A stretch of DNA of 61,296 bases from JANYGM01 sp043764015 (GCA_043764015.1 JAYUKY010000036.1:1-61296), one strand, 5' to 3'; shown: positions 51,984 to 61,049, numbered from the stretch's first letter. Numbers and translations are program-made. The notes: generated by a model from the letters alone, not told the origin.

Positions 51984-52733
51984 CTAATTTTTTTCTAATT
52001 TCTCTAAACTTTTCTGTTCGTCTTTTTCTAGATTTTTGTCAATATTTTTCTGAACAATCAGCTCAAAAGTATCTAAATTCAGCGCACAAAGATTACCAAA
52101 ATAATTGTATTTTTGCTTCTCTCTTGTACCTTTATAACAACCGTTGTCTAGTGGCAAAACGTCAGATTTGGAGCGAATATGATACCTAATATCCTCCAAA
52201 TGCGTAATATGATGCCCGTGAACCACTTGTTTTCCTTTCAAAAAATCTTCATTAACTCGCATATACTTAGACCAAAGCATTGCTGTAGTATCTTCCAAAG
52301 GGTTTTCTATTTGAAGATTTAGCCCCGCGTGAACCAAAAAAAACTTATCCAATTCAATAAAATAGGACATTTTATTCAAAAAATCAAAAAAATGAGGAAA
52401 GATATTGCGGTTCTCGTCTGTGAGGTCTTTGGCACGCCCCAAAAGTGGTGTAATAGGAATAATGCCTTGATTGATATTTAAAAGCATTTGCTCGTGATTG
52501 CCACGAATGGGAAATACTTGGAAACCAGTATTTTGCAAATCTATCAAGTGTTGCAAAACTCCCGCACTATTTGGTCCTCTGTTGATGTAATCTCCCAATA
52601 AAAAAACTTGGTCATCTGGCGTAATTTGCAGGCGTGTAGTCAGTAGCATTTGCAGCGTATCAGCACAACCGTGTACATCTGAAATAGCAAACCTACGACC
52701 AACAAGCGACTTTTCTACAAATTGCCCAAACAT
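51984..52733 (-). CDS. metallophosphoesterase, Ser/Thr phosphatase-like
   Basis: A 249-residue calcineurin-like phosphoesterase of the PrpA/PrpE/ApaH type. The metal-binding motifs are in order: ISDVHGCADTL (about 17-27), LLGDYINRGPNS (about 45-56), IRGNHEQML (about 76-84) and VVHGHHITHLED (about 190-201). It probably removes phosphate from Ser/Thr proteins or splits diadenosine polyphosphate. The Lys/Glu-rich last 25 residues lie next to a simple repeat and are likely not structural. Confidence 0.85.
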   Translation of the reverse strand: MFGQFVEKSLVGRRFAISDVHGCADTLQMLLTTRLQITPDDQVFLLGDYINRGPNSAGVLQHLIDLQNTGFQVFPIRGNHEQMLLNINQGIIPITPLLGRAKDLTDENRNIFPHFFDFLNKMSYFIELDKFFLVHAGLNLQIENPLEDTTAMLWSKYMRVNEDFLKGKQVVHGHHITHLEDIRYHIRSKSDVLPLDNGCYKGTREKQKYNYFGNLCALNLDTFELIVQKNIDKNLEKDEQKSLEKLEKN

Positions 52734-53116
52734 ATTTTTTTATTAATTTATAAATTTTTAATGCTATTTTTCATATTTAGATTTTGCTACCGTACACCAT
52801 TTTTTATTATTGGTCTGTACCGTAGTGGAACGTAGGTCTGACCAGTAATAAAAAACAGGGATTTCAATTTTAAAAGAGATTATGGTCAGACCTACGCTAT
52901 TCTACGGTACAAACCATAATTTCTTTTAAAATTGTGTACGGTAGCAAATATTTAGATAACGACATTGCTAATTTGTTTTTTAAATACATTATTACGGATT
53001 TCCATAAGTACGACTTACGGCTACGGATATTAAACCCTTTCAGGGTTTTAATACAAATCTCCAAATTAATGAATACAATTTATCAATGTTACTTCTTGTA
53101 TTTTACACTTCACACC
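52734..53116. other. 383-bp gene-free region with mobile palindrome
   Basis: No protein gene can be supported here. It holds the palindromic element at 52774-52957, then an imperfect hairpin around 53030-53052 (TTAAACCCTTTCAGGGTTTTAA), which probably terminates the membrane protein gene to its right. The rest is AT-rich with several GTACG words. Confidence 0.65.
52774..52957. mobile_element. 166-bp MITE-like palindrome with 9-bp target duplication
   Basis: The element runs from 52783 to 52948. Its ends are a perfect 15-bp inverted repeat (TTTGCTACCGTACAC and its complement) and the arms stay similar for about 75 bases inward, including GTACCGTAG and CGTAGGTCTGACCA. It is flanked on both sides by the direct repeat TATTTAGAT (52774-52782 and 52949-52957), as expected for a transposed element. 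It codes for nothing and so would need a transposase from elsewhere. Confidence 0.82.
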
Positions 53117-53596
53117 TCACATTTCGTACATTTGTTTTTGCTCATCTTGATTAAGCTCCAAATCTTCAATTAAACCTGTTTCTGATGGTTTCATCATCAG
53201 AAAATAAGCTGCTGCAAGAAGTGCTGCAAGTATTAAAAACTGATTTCCACACAAAAAATACAACACCAAAAGCAACAACGTAGGCATTTCCAAAATAGCA
53301 TAACGCACAAGTAACGCCGTTTGATAGCTTGTAAGTTTTTCTCTAATTGGTGCTTTATCTGGAATACGCTTGAGAAATGTTTTAAACAAAAAATTGCTTC
53401 CCAAAACCCCCAAAACAGGCAAAAGCAACGTCAGATAAATGATATTTGTTGGAAAATTAACGTCAGTTTCAACCAAATGATAATGTATCAAAAATGCAAA
53501 AACACCACTCATAAGCAACTGACCAGCCAACAAAGCAAAATGTATAATTTGAAGTGTCTTAAAGTATCCTTTGAAATTTGGGTCTATAACTGCCAT
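53117..53596 (-). CDS. small four-helix membrane protein
   Basis: A 159-residue integral membrane protein with about four hydrophobic segments, near residues 18-38, 49-68, 95-115 and 118-134, and short loops. The C-terminus is acidic and charged. I recognise no family or catalytic motif. It is divergent from the photolyase gene by 95 bp; whether the two share control is unknown. Confidence 0.65.
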   Translation of the reverse strand: MAVIDPNFKGYFKTLQIIHFALLAGQLLMSGVFAFLIHYHLVETDVNFPTNIIYLTLLLPVLGVLGSNFLFKTFLKRIPDKAPIREKLTSYQTALLVRYAILEMPTLLLLVLYFLCGNQFLILAALLAAAYFLMMKPSETGLIEDLELNQDEQKQMYEM

Positions 53597-53691
53597 TATT
53601 GAAATTTGGTTGGTATTTATTCAACCGCAAATATAATAAACATTTTACAATATTTTAGCGTTTTAGTGAAAATTCCTAAATATTAGACTAT

Positions 53692-55056
53692 ATGAACAAA
53701 ACTAAAATAAATATTTGTTGGTTGCGCAGAGATTTGCGCCTGCACGACAATAAAGCACTCTTTGAAGCCCTAAAAGCTACAAATGAAACTAATGAAGAAG
53801 AACTAAATCCCGTTTTGCCAATTTTTATTTTTGATAAAGAAATTCTTAATAAACTACAAGATAAAAAAGACAAACGTGTGCAATTTATACACAATATTCT
53901 CACAGAAATTCAACAAGATTTAACCCAAAAATATAACAGCAATATACAAATCTTCTACGGAAATCCAATAGAAATTTTTACAGAAATCAGCCAAAAATAT
54001 GCTGTAAATGCCATTTTTGCTAACCACGACTACGAACCTTATGGCATAAAAAGAGATGCTATTATTGCTGATTTTTTGAAAACAAAAAACATCAATTTTC
54101 ATACGTTTAAAGACCAATGTATTTTTGAGAAAAAAGACCTTTTAAGTGGTATGGGAACGCCCTACACCGTTTTTACGCCTTATTCTAAAAAATGGAAAGA
54201 GAAATTTGAGGATAATATGCTTGATGCCTATCCCACAGAAGATTTTTTTGCTAATTTCTTGAATGAAAAAAACGACAAACAAAATATTCTCAAAAATCTT
54301 CCAAAAAACATTATTCCACTAGAAAAAATGGGTTTTGAGCCTGTAACACAAGTTTTTCCTAGTAAAAAAGTGCGTGAAGACATCATAAAAACATACAAAG
54401 AAAACCGTGATTTTCCTGCTATTGAAGGTACAACACGTTTGGGCGTACATTTGCGTTTTGGCACAATAAGCATCAGAGAACTTGCTAAAAAGAGCAAAAA
54501 CCTATCAGAAGGGTTTTTAAACGAACTTATTTGGCGAGATTTTTATATGCAAATCTTGTGGAATTTTCCACACGTTGCCACTTCTTCATTCAGACAACAA
54601 TATGATTTAATTGAATGGCGCAATAATGAAGAAGAGTTTTTGCGTTGGTGCGAAGGAAAAACAGGCTACCCTATTGTAGATGCAGGTATGCGTGAGCTGA
54701 ATGCCACAGGATATATGCACAACAGGGTCAGAATGATTGTAGCGAGCTTTCTCACCAAACATTTGCTCATACATTGGCAATGGGGCGAGGCTTATTTTGC
54801 AGAAAAGCTATTAGATTTTGATATGGCAGCAAATAATGGTGGTTGGCAATGGGCGGCAGGCTCTGGCTGTGATGCTGCGCCTTATTTTAGGGTTTTTAAT
54901 CCTAGTGAACAAACCAAAAAATTTGATGCAAAACTTGCTTATATTCGTCAATGGGTACCAGAATTTAGTAGTTTTGCCTATCCTGCGCCAATGGTAGAAC
55001 ATAAATTTGCACGAGATAGAGCCATTGAAACCTATAAAAAAGGTTTGACGAAATAG
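53692..55056 (+). CDS. phr: deoxyribodipyrimidine photolyase
   Basis: A 454-residue class I photolyase/cryptochrome, likely a CPD photolyase. The alpha/beta domain begins with ICWLRRDLRLHDNKALFEAL; the FAD-binding domain has WRDFYMQILWNFPH, GKTGYPIVDAGMRELNATGY, MHNRVRMIVASFLTKHLL and NNGGWQWAAGSGCDAAPYFR, which also carry the tryptophans of the electron path. It repairs UV pyrimidine dimers with blue light. A GTACGAAG repeat begins directly after its stop. Confidence 0.94.
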   Translation: MNKTKINICWLRRDLRLHDNKALFEALKATNETNEEELNPVLPIFIFDKEILNKLQDKKDKRVQFIHNILTEIQQDLTQKYNSNIQIFYGNPIEIFTEISQKYAVNAIFANHDYEPYGIKRDAIIADFLKTKNINFHTFKDQCIFEKKDLLSGMGTPYTVFTPYSKKWKEKFEDNMLDAYPTEDFFANFLNEKNDKQNILKNLPKNIIPLEKMGFEPVTQVFPSKKVREDIIKTYKENRDFPAIEGTTRLGVHLRFGTISIRELAKKSKNLSEGFLNELIWRDFYMQILWNFPHVATSSFRQQYDLIEWRNNEEEFLRWCEGKTGYPIVDAGMRELNATGYMHNRVRMIVASFLTKHLLIHWQWGEAYFAEKLLDFDMAANNGGWQWAAGSGCDAAPYFRVFNPSEQTKKFDAKLAYIRQWVPEFSSFAYPAPMVEHKFARDRAIETYKKGLTK

Positions 55057-55087
55057 GTACGAAGTTTGAGGTACGAGGTACGAAAAA
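55055..55087. repeat. GTACGAAG-type repeat after phr
   Basis: Immediately after the photolyase stop lie four GTACGA-type words (GGTACGAAGTTTGAGGTACG and the following copy), the reverse complement of the repeats found near 2640 and 4860. Confidence 0.6.
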
Positions 55088-55140
55088 AAAGATAACACAA
55101 ACCACAAATAAAAATTTGTATTTTGTATTATCTTTTTTGT
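55088..55140. terminator. bidirectional terminator between phr and res
   Basis: AAAAAAGATAACACAAA and its near-complement TTTGTATTATCTTTTTT form an imperfect AT-rich stem with T tracts on both sides, between two convergent genes. Confidence 0.5.
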
Positions 55141-55187
55141 ATTAAATCCTAGAATTCTGTAATCCTAAAAATCCTAGTCTGTATTTA

Positions 55188-57836
55188 TTACATTTCTTTC
55201 ATAAAATGCAGAAAATCATCTAGTTTGTAGGCATCTTCTACCTCTCTTTTTTCGTAAACCATACAATAACGGTAGTTGTTGCCTGCTTTTTCTGCCCACA
55301 ATTTGCCCAGATTTATCTTACTTTCTGCGTCCAAATGGTCGCCTTTGGTTTCCAAAATAATGGTTTTTCCGCTGGTTGTCTGAATAATAAAATCAGGATA
55401 ATGATTGATAAAACCATTGATTTTAAAGCCTTTACGCTCTATATTTCTTGTCCAAAATTCAATATTTGACATATTGGCTATTTGGTTAATTACCTGCAAC
55501 TCATAGCCGTTGATATCACCTTCTTTGCCATAAAGTGATTTTGTAATTCCCTCACAAGTTTTTGTAGGTGAGATACTTAGCGGGAAATTAAACGAATTTT
55601 TCATAAATACTTTTTCTGTATTTAAGAATTTTTTAAACTGTTTTTGGGCAAAATTTTCTGACAAAGAAATGATTTTTGCTTTTATTTTTGAGATATATGA
55701 ATATTCATTATTGGCAAAATCAGCAAATTGTTCGTCTCTAAAATCTTCCAAAATACGAGTAATATAGCGTTTAATCTCTTCATCAGCAATAGGGTACATA
55801 TTTCCTATGATACTCATAATGCGTTTAGTGAAGTTTTTGACCCTACTTTCTTTGTTTCCCATATCCAAAATAAGCATCAAACCCTTTTTTTCTGTGCCAT
55901 CAAGGCGCACAAAACTAGGTTTATTATCGTTTTCTACGTCCAAATCTACTTTATAAAGTTGTGCGTTTACGCTTTCAAAATCAATATTAGTATCAGATTT
56001 ACTCAACTGAAAATCAGCCAAAAGATTATCTTTTTCCAATAACAAAATCTCTTCTTTTGTGCCAAAAATATCATTAGAAGGCACTTTTAAGTGAAATTGA
56101 GGCAAAATAATATTTCCTATTCTTTCCTTAAATTTATCTTTGATATTGTAGGTATTCATAAGTGCTTTTATTTCATTTGGAGAAGAATTATTGCCATTTT
56201 TAGCTAATTCAGCCACTTTTTTATCAAAATTTTCTGTTTGTTCAATAGCTATTTTTTCTATTTCTGAAAGAATACTAGGTTTTTCTATTGTGTTATTTTC
56301 GTTGATAATCTCTTGATTATCAATATTTTGATTGCTTATATTTTGACTTTCTAAAATTCTATTTACATCAATATCATCATTTTCTTCTTGCGCAGGTGCT
56401 TGTGTAGGCGTTTGTTGCGTAGGAACAGCATTAAAACTTAATATTTCTTGTTTTGACAAATCTTTTGCAATAACATTGCCGTTTTCTTCTCTTGCTGATT
56501 TGTCCGAAAAACCTGCTTTATTCAGTCCTTTGACAATATTTACAAGCGTTGCATCAAATTTGGAAGATGCCGTAAGTACATAACTCAAATTTAAAAACGG
56601 TGAAATATGTTTGCTTACATACGGCTGGCGCAACACTCTACCCAAAATCTGTTCTACGTCCACCGCAGAACTTTTGTCTGCCAAAGATGCCAAAATATAT
56701 GCAAACGGACAATCCCAACCCTCTTTCAGAGCATTGACGGTGATAATATAACGTACTTTGCAGTTTTCGTGCATCAAATCTTCTTTTACTATTTCGTTGA
56801 TTTCTGACGTTTTTATCTTAATTTGGTTTTCAGGAATACCAAGCTCAATAAGTTTTGCTTTGAGTTTCTGAAAAGTGGTGCTATCATTGGCATTTTTTGG
56901 TTGCGCCTGAAACAAAACAATAGGTCTGATGTATTTTCCGCCCTTTTTTTTCTCTTCTTTTGCAGCATTTTCTAGCTTTTTTTGAAGGTCTAGCGCAGAA
57001 ATAATCACATCTGTTTTGTCCTGATGATTATAGACAATCACAGGGAGTTTTACCATATTCTCTTGTTTGAGCGCAATAGCATCAATAAAACTAATAATAT
57101 TGGAGTTTTTGCGTGGCGTGGCAGTCAAATCTAAGATAAAACAAGGATTAAAATTTTTCAGCATTTCAACGCTCAAATCTGTTTCTGCATTGTGGCTTTC
57201 ATCTACAATCACGACAGGATTAAGCATTTTCATTATTGCCATCAAAGAAACTTCTTCATCTTCTCCCAAAAATGCCCCAAACGTCTGCAAAGCACCATTT
57301 TCCTGAAAAACTTTCCTACCTTCTTTGTTAGCGGTGCGAATACTATCAAAACTCAACACAAAAATACTTAATTGTTCTCTCACGCTACTAGGACTAAAAC
57401 CATTGCCATTCAGAAGCGTTGCTTTATCAAAAATCTCTACTTTATTGCCAAAATGTGTATTGATTTTCTGGCGGTAGGGGTGCGCAACGTCTTTAAGATT
57501 TTTGATGGTTTGGTCTAAAATAGTCGTAGAAGGCACAAGCCAAACAACAGCTTTAGGTTTTTCTAAATCAAAAGCATCAAAAATAGTTTTTAGGGCGTTG
57601 CAGGCAATAAACGTCTTTCCGCCTGCGGTAGGTACTTTCACGCATACGTGAGGCACGCCTTTGATATTGTTTTTGTAACTTTCAATGGCAGTGCCGAGTG
57701 TGGGCTGTAATGGCGTTTTTGGGTGGTTTTCCCAAAAACTCGCATAAGCCGTTACTACGTTTTTGGTTTCTTGGATTTTCTCTAAGAAAAATGCAAGGTC
57801 ATCAATAACTTGTTTTTGATAAGGTTTTAGCTCCAT
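55188..57836 (-). CDS. res: type III restriction enzyme Res subunit
   Basis: An 882-residue helicase-nuclease. Walker A is VPTAGGKTFIACN (about 69-80), motif II VIVDESHNAETD near 210, motif III LDLTATPRK near 232, and a late helicase motif AVDVEQILGRVLRQPYVSK near 395. The C-terminal nuclease shows PDFIIQTTSGKTIILETKGD near 825, a PD-ExK active site. It cuts unmodified DNA together with Mod. The Fic gene separates it from its mod gene; its first five codons are repeated upstream of Fic. Confidence 0.92.
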   Translation of the reverse strand: MELKPYQKQVIDDLAFFLEKIQETKNVVTAYASFWENHPKTPLQPTLGTAIESYKNNIKGVPHVCVKVPTAGGKTFIACNALKTIFDAFDLEKPKAVVWLVPSTTILDQTIKNLKDVAHPYRQKINTHFGNKVEIFDKATLLNGNGFSPSSVREQLSIFVLSFDSIRTANKEGRKVFQENGALQTFGAFLGEDEEVSLMAIMKMLNPVVIVDESHNAETDLSVEMLKNFNPCFILDLTATPRKNSNIISFIDAIALKQENMVKLPVIVYNHQDKTDVIISALDLQKKLENAAKEEKKKGGKYIRPIVLFQAQPKNANDSTTFQKLKAKLIELGIPENQIKIKTSEINEIVKEDLMHENCKVRYIITVNALKEGWDCPFAYILASLADKSSAVDVEQILGRVLRQPYVSKHISPFLNLSYVLTASSKFDATLVNIVKGLNKAGFSDKSAREENGNVIAKDLSKQEILSFNAVPTQQTPTQAPAQEENDDIDVNRILESQNISNQNIDNQEIINENNTIEKPSILSEIEKIAIEQTENFDKKVAELAKNGNNSSPNEIKALMNTYNIKDKFKERIGNIILPQFHLKVPSNDIFGTKEEILLLEKDNLLADFQLSKSDTNIDFESVNAQLYKVDLDVENDNKPSFVRLDGTEKKGLMLILDMGNKESRVKNFTKRIMSIIGNMYPIADEEIKRYITRILEDFRDEQFADFANNEYSYISKIKAKIISLSENFAQKQFKKFLNTEKVFMKNSFNFPLSISPTKTCEGITKSLYGKEGDINGYELQVINQIANMSNIEFWTRNIERKGFKINGFINHYPDFIIQTTSGKTIILETKGDHLDAESKINLGKLWAEKAGNNYRYCMVYEKREVEDAYKLDDFLHFMKEM

Positions 57837-57900
57837 TTTTTGGTTAGATTTTTGGGTATAACTTCCCGAAAGTTGGAAACTTTCGGGAAGTTTGTATTAA
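57821..57900. repeat. direct repeat copy A (res start to hairpin)
   Basis: Copy A covers the first five codons of res, the intergenic AT-rich spacer, a hairpin ACTTCCCGAAAGTT/AACTTTCGGGAAGT at 57861-57891, and a TTTGTATTAA tail. Copy B lies at 59185-59280, on the other side of the Fic gene. The two are almost identical, and the hairpin loop is inverted (GGA versus TCC). Confidence 0.8.
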
Positions 57901-57938
57901 CGTGTATGCAAATTGGCATTTTCATATGCACATTTTCA

Positions 57939-57975
57939 TAACGTGTAAAGAAATCAGCGTTTTCTTTACACGTTA
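57939..57975. terminator. 15-bp perfect hairpin after fic
   Basis: TAACGTGTAAAGAAA (57939-57953) pairs perfectly with TTTCTTTACACGTTA (57961-57975). A further GTAAAGAAACGT copy lies at about 57985. Located between fic and res; probably a terminator or processing site on the Fic transcript. Confidence 0.6.
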
Positions 57976-58046
57976 TTTTGTTATGTAAAGAAACGTCCTA
58001 TTTCTTTATACATTTATATACTTGTATAATTGTAATACTTGTATGT

Positions 58047-59153
58047 TTAGAACGGTGCTATATGTGCATCATTCATAATAATTTTATTCACCAATAAATC
58101 ATAAAGTGGTTGATTTACATAGAAATTACTTTTTCCAATCTTAATTTTATTCAATAATCCATCTTTTGCAAGCGTATTCAAATAATTTGCCGCTGTTGGT
58201 CTAGAAACGCCCAAATCTCTTTCTACAAACTCAATTTTTGTATAAGGGTGCTGAAAAAAATTGTTAAGCAACTCTTGACTATAAAAACTATAATTTTCTC
58301 TCAAAGTCGTTTTATATTGTCGCATCAATTTTTTGATGTTTTCAATCAGTTTTATGGTTTCTGTGGCGGTTTTTTCTACTGCATCAAGCATAAAAAGTAC
58401 CCACGTTTGCCAGTCGTTGTTATCTCTTACATTTTGCAATTTTTGATAATATGCTTGTTTGTTTTGTGTGATAAAACGGCTCAAATACAAAATAGGCGCA
58501 TCTAAAAGCCCTTGTAATATCAAATACAAAATATTTATAATCCTTCCAGTACGCCCATTCCCATCATAAAATGGGTGAATACTCTCAAATTGTACGTGAA
58601 TGATAGCCATTTTGACGAGTGGGTCAAGGTCTGATAGTTCGTTGTCGTTGATAAAATTTACCAAATTAGACATTAAATCCGAAATCTCATCATAATTTTG
58701 TGGAGGCGTATAAATTACTTCTTTTGTAGCATCATTTTTTAGGCTTGTGCCTGCTTGCCTTCTAAAACCTGCATTATTTCTTTCTAAAATTTCTTGTATG
58801 CTGATGATGTTGTTACTTGTCAATAATTCCGTTTTTCTGACAATCTCAAAACCGCTTAAAAGTGCCTCTGCATAATATTGAACCTCTTTTGTTGCCATAG
58901 AAGTAACCATTTTCTCAAAAATGTCCGCCCTAAAAAGCTCGTCGTGTGTGGTGATGATATTCTCAATTTCAGAACTATCTTTTGACTCCTGCAATACAAG
59001 CGTATTCGTGAGAATAGCCGCATTAGGAATGGTTTTGGCAATACTTTTCAGTTCTGCTAAAGCTCTGCTTGCAGTTGTGGTTTTCTTCAAAACCTCTTTT
59101 GTTTCCACCTCAAAAGCAAGTGGAAGTAATAGTATTTTATATTGCTTTTCCAA
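58047..59153 (-). CDS. fic: Fic-family AMP transferase
   Basis: A 368-residue Fic protein. The catalytic motif HPFYDGNGRTGR lies near residues 191-202. An N-terminal inhibitory helix motif fits [S/T]xxxE[G/N] at Ser60-Asn65, so this is a class II, self-inhibited enzyme. A winged helix-turn-helix follows (about 310-350: IEFVERDLGVSRPTAANYLN). It probably adds AMP to target proteins. The start is TTG, with a TAA upstream and no nearby ATG. It sits between the mod and res genes of the restriction system. Confidence 0.88.
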   Translation of the reverse strand: MEKQYKILLLPLAFEVETKEVLKKTTTASRALAELKSIAKTIPNAAILTNTLVLQESKDSSEIENIITTHDELFRADIFEKMVTSMATKEVQYYAEALLSGFEIVRKTELLTSNNIISIQEILERNNAGFRRQAGTSLKNDATKEVIYTPPQNYDEISDLMSNLVNFINDNELSDLDPLVKMAIIHVQFESIHPFYDGNGRTGRIINILYLILQGLLDAPILYLSRFITQNKQAYYQKLQNVRDNNDWQTWVLFMLDAVEKTATETIKLIENIKKLMRQYKTTLRENYSFYSQELLNNFFQHPYTKIEFVERDLGVSRPTAANYLNTLAKDGLLNKIKIGKSNFYVNQPLYDLLVNKIIMNDAHIAPF

Positions 59154-59184
59154 TAAATATTTTGTTTATATTCTCTAGCCTTTC

Positions 59185-59280
59185 AAGGTTTTAGCTCCAT
59201 TTTTTGGTTATATTTTTGGGCAGAACTTCCCGAAAGTTTCCAACTTTCGGGAAGTTTGTAGTTAGGAAGTTTGTATTAAA
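59185..59280. repeat. direct repeat copy B with res start remnant
   Basis: Copy B contains, on the minus strand, ATGGAGCTAAAACCTTGA, that is the first five codons of res followed by a stop, then the same spacer and hairpin (59224-59256) as in copy A, an extra 15-bp GTTAGGAAGTTTGTA duplication, and the TAA stop of mod. It marks the place where res probably started before Fic was inserted. Confidence 0.8.
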
Positions 59281-60967
59281 ATTTCCTTATTTCTCTTGGT
59301 ATCTTCTTAAAAAAAATGTTTTTATCTCGCAAAAACTCTGGAGTAAGCAAACAATTATCAGCATAAATAATGTATTGTTCTGCTTTGGTGCGGATTTTAG
59401 CCAAAAAATCATAATCTAAGGTGGTTGTTTCTCCCACAATATAATGAAAATAATAACTTGTGTCGTTGTCTTTGCCCAAAAACGAAACATCATCTTTGAT
59501 GGCATCATTATGTTCTTTCTCAACAAGTTCTGTATTGGTTTCAGAAAACCAAATATATGCCCTGATTTTGTCTAAACTCACTTTTTCATTCAAAAAACCA
59601 TCTTCATCAAAAAGCACTTCTCCCAACTCATAAAAATCAAAACTTCCGCCTGTGCCTGCATTACCTGCGCTTACGCTCCCGTAGCCTTGCATAACCCTGC
59701 GTACACGCTCTGCGGTGATGCTTTCTGCGTAATCTTCCATTTCTATTAAGATAAACTTTCTATTGCCTCCGTCTGCTTTGTTGAGGTTTAAAACTGCGTG
59801 GGCAGTCGTGCCAGAACCCGCAAAACTATCCAAAATGATAGAATTTTTATCTGTGGAAACACTACAAAGGAACTTTATTAGTTCCGTAGGTTTAGGAAAA
59901 TCAAATGTTTTAAAATCAAAAATTTGTTTTAATTCATTTGTGCCTTGCGTATTTAGATAATCTTCAATTAAAGCTTCAGGATATTTATTTACATATTCTG
60001 CTTCTCTTTCTTTCATATAAACTCTATCCTTGTCAAAATGAACAGAACTATTATTAAATCTCTCTGTGAAAGTTTCAGCACCCCATCTCCATCTCCCATT
60101 TTCATTACCTCTTTTTCTTGGTCTGTAGCAAATGTAGCCATTTTTTAATAATTCTGCATTTGGTTTTTCGTAAGCAGGATTATTGTCCAGATTATAATCA
60201 AATAAAAGTTCTATTTTATTCTCTTTTTTGTCAAAATAGACAGAATATCCCATTTTTGACCTTTTTGGCAAGGTATCATCTCCTCCCTGCATTTCTAAAG
60301 CCCTAATACTGTAAAAACCTATACCATCTTTTAAATTAAATTTTTTGTTATTTTTGATTTGATAAGGAGAAAATGTAAAGTTATTTTTCTTATAAGGAAG
60401 AATGTAATCAGCCGTTGTAATTATTTTATTATTTCCTGTATCATTTTTAGAGCCACTACTTTGTTTCCTGCTAATTAAGCCTAAAAAATTCCCTGCTCCA
60501 AAAATCTCATCACAAATAAGTTTTAGGTTAGCTTGTTCGTTGTCGTCTATTGAGATAAAAATAACGCCATCATCTTTGAGAAGTTTGTGTAATAGTTTTA
60601 GTCTTGGGTACATCATACAGAGCCATTTGTCGTGTCTTGTAAGGTCTTCACTTTCTTTACCTACTACTTGCCCAAGCCATTTTTTTATTTTGGGGTCGTT
60701 TACGTTGTCGTTATAAATCCAGTTTTCGTTACCAGTATTGTATGGCGGGTCAATATAGATACATTTTATTTTGCCTTCGTATTGCGGCAGAAGGGCTTTT
60801 AGTGCTTCTAGGTTGTCGCCGTTGATAATTTTATTTTCAGAATTTTGCTCTGTGTGCAGGTCGTTTTTGTCGGTATTGAAGGTATATTTTTTGTTTAGGA
60901 TTTTAAAATCTACGTTTAGGTGATGGTTGATTACTTTGTCTTTCCCTATCCAGTTGAGTATTGGCAT
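59276..60967 (-). CDS. mod: type III DNA methyltransferase Mod subunit
   Basis: A 563-residue adenine-N6 methyltransferase of the beta class. Motif IV is IYIDPPYNTGNENWIYND at about 70-87 and motif I DSFAGSGTTAHAVLNL near 378-393, with the target-recognition domain between. It recognises the site and methylates one strand; Res depends on it for cutting. It is first in the mod-fic-res order on the minus strand. I saw no simple repeat tract of the kind that makes some mod genes phase-variable. Confidence 0.94.
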   Translation of the reverse strand: MPILNWIGKDKVINHHLNVDFKILNKKYTFNTDKNDLHTEQNSENKIINGDNLEALKALLPQYEGKIKCIYIDPPYNTGNENWIYNDNVNDPKIKKWLGQVVGKESEDLTRHDKWLCMMYPRLKLLHKLLKDDGVIFISIDDNEQANLKLICDEIFGAGNFLGLISRKQSSGSKNDTGNNKIITTADYILPYKKNNFTFSPYQIKNNKKFNLKDGIGFYSIRALEMQGGDDTLPKRSKMGYSVYFDKKENKIELLFDYNLDNNPAYEKPNAELLKNGYICYRPRKRGNENGRWRWGAETFTERFNNSSVHFDKDRVYMKEREAEYVNKYPEALIEDYLNTQGTNELKQIFDFKTFDFPKPTELIKFLCSVSTDKNSIILDSFAGSGTTAHAVLNLNKADGGNRKFILIEMEDYAESITAERVRRVMQGYGSVSAGNAGTGGSFDFYELGEVLFDEDGFLNEKVSLDKIRAYIWFSETNTELVEKEHNDAIKDDVSFLGKDNDTSYYFHYIVGETTTLDYDFLAKIRTKAEQYIIYADNCLLTPEFLRDKNIFFKKIPREIRKF

Positions 60968-61015
60968 AATAAATAATTGTGAATTTTAAATTGTGAATTG
61001 TGAATGAATAAGAAT

Positions 61016-61045
61016 TTTGATATTCAAACTATTTAGTTATATTTG
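61016..61045 (+). promoter_or_regulatory. promoter for the small RNA candidate
   Basis: TTTG (61016-61019) and TATATTTG (61038-61045) are separated by 18 bases and match the Bacteroidota promoter consensus closely. Start of transcription is expected near 61050-61052, at the base of the RNA stem. Confidence 0.6.
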
Positions 61046-61049
61046 CATT

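Noticed and set aside
59276..60967. Phase-variable simple repeats in mod
   Set aside because: Type III mod genes often carry tandem repeats, but I found none in this gene or its start region.
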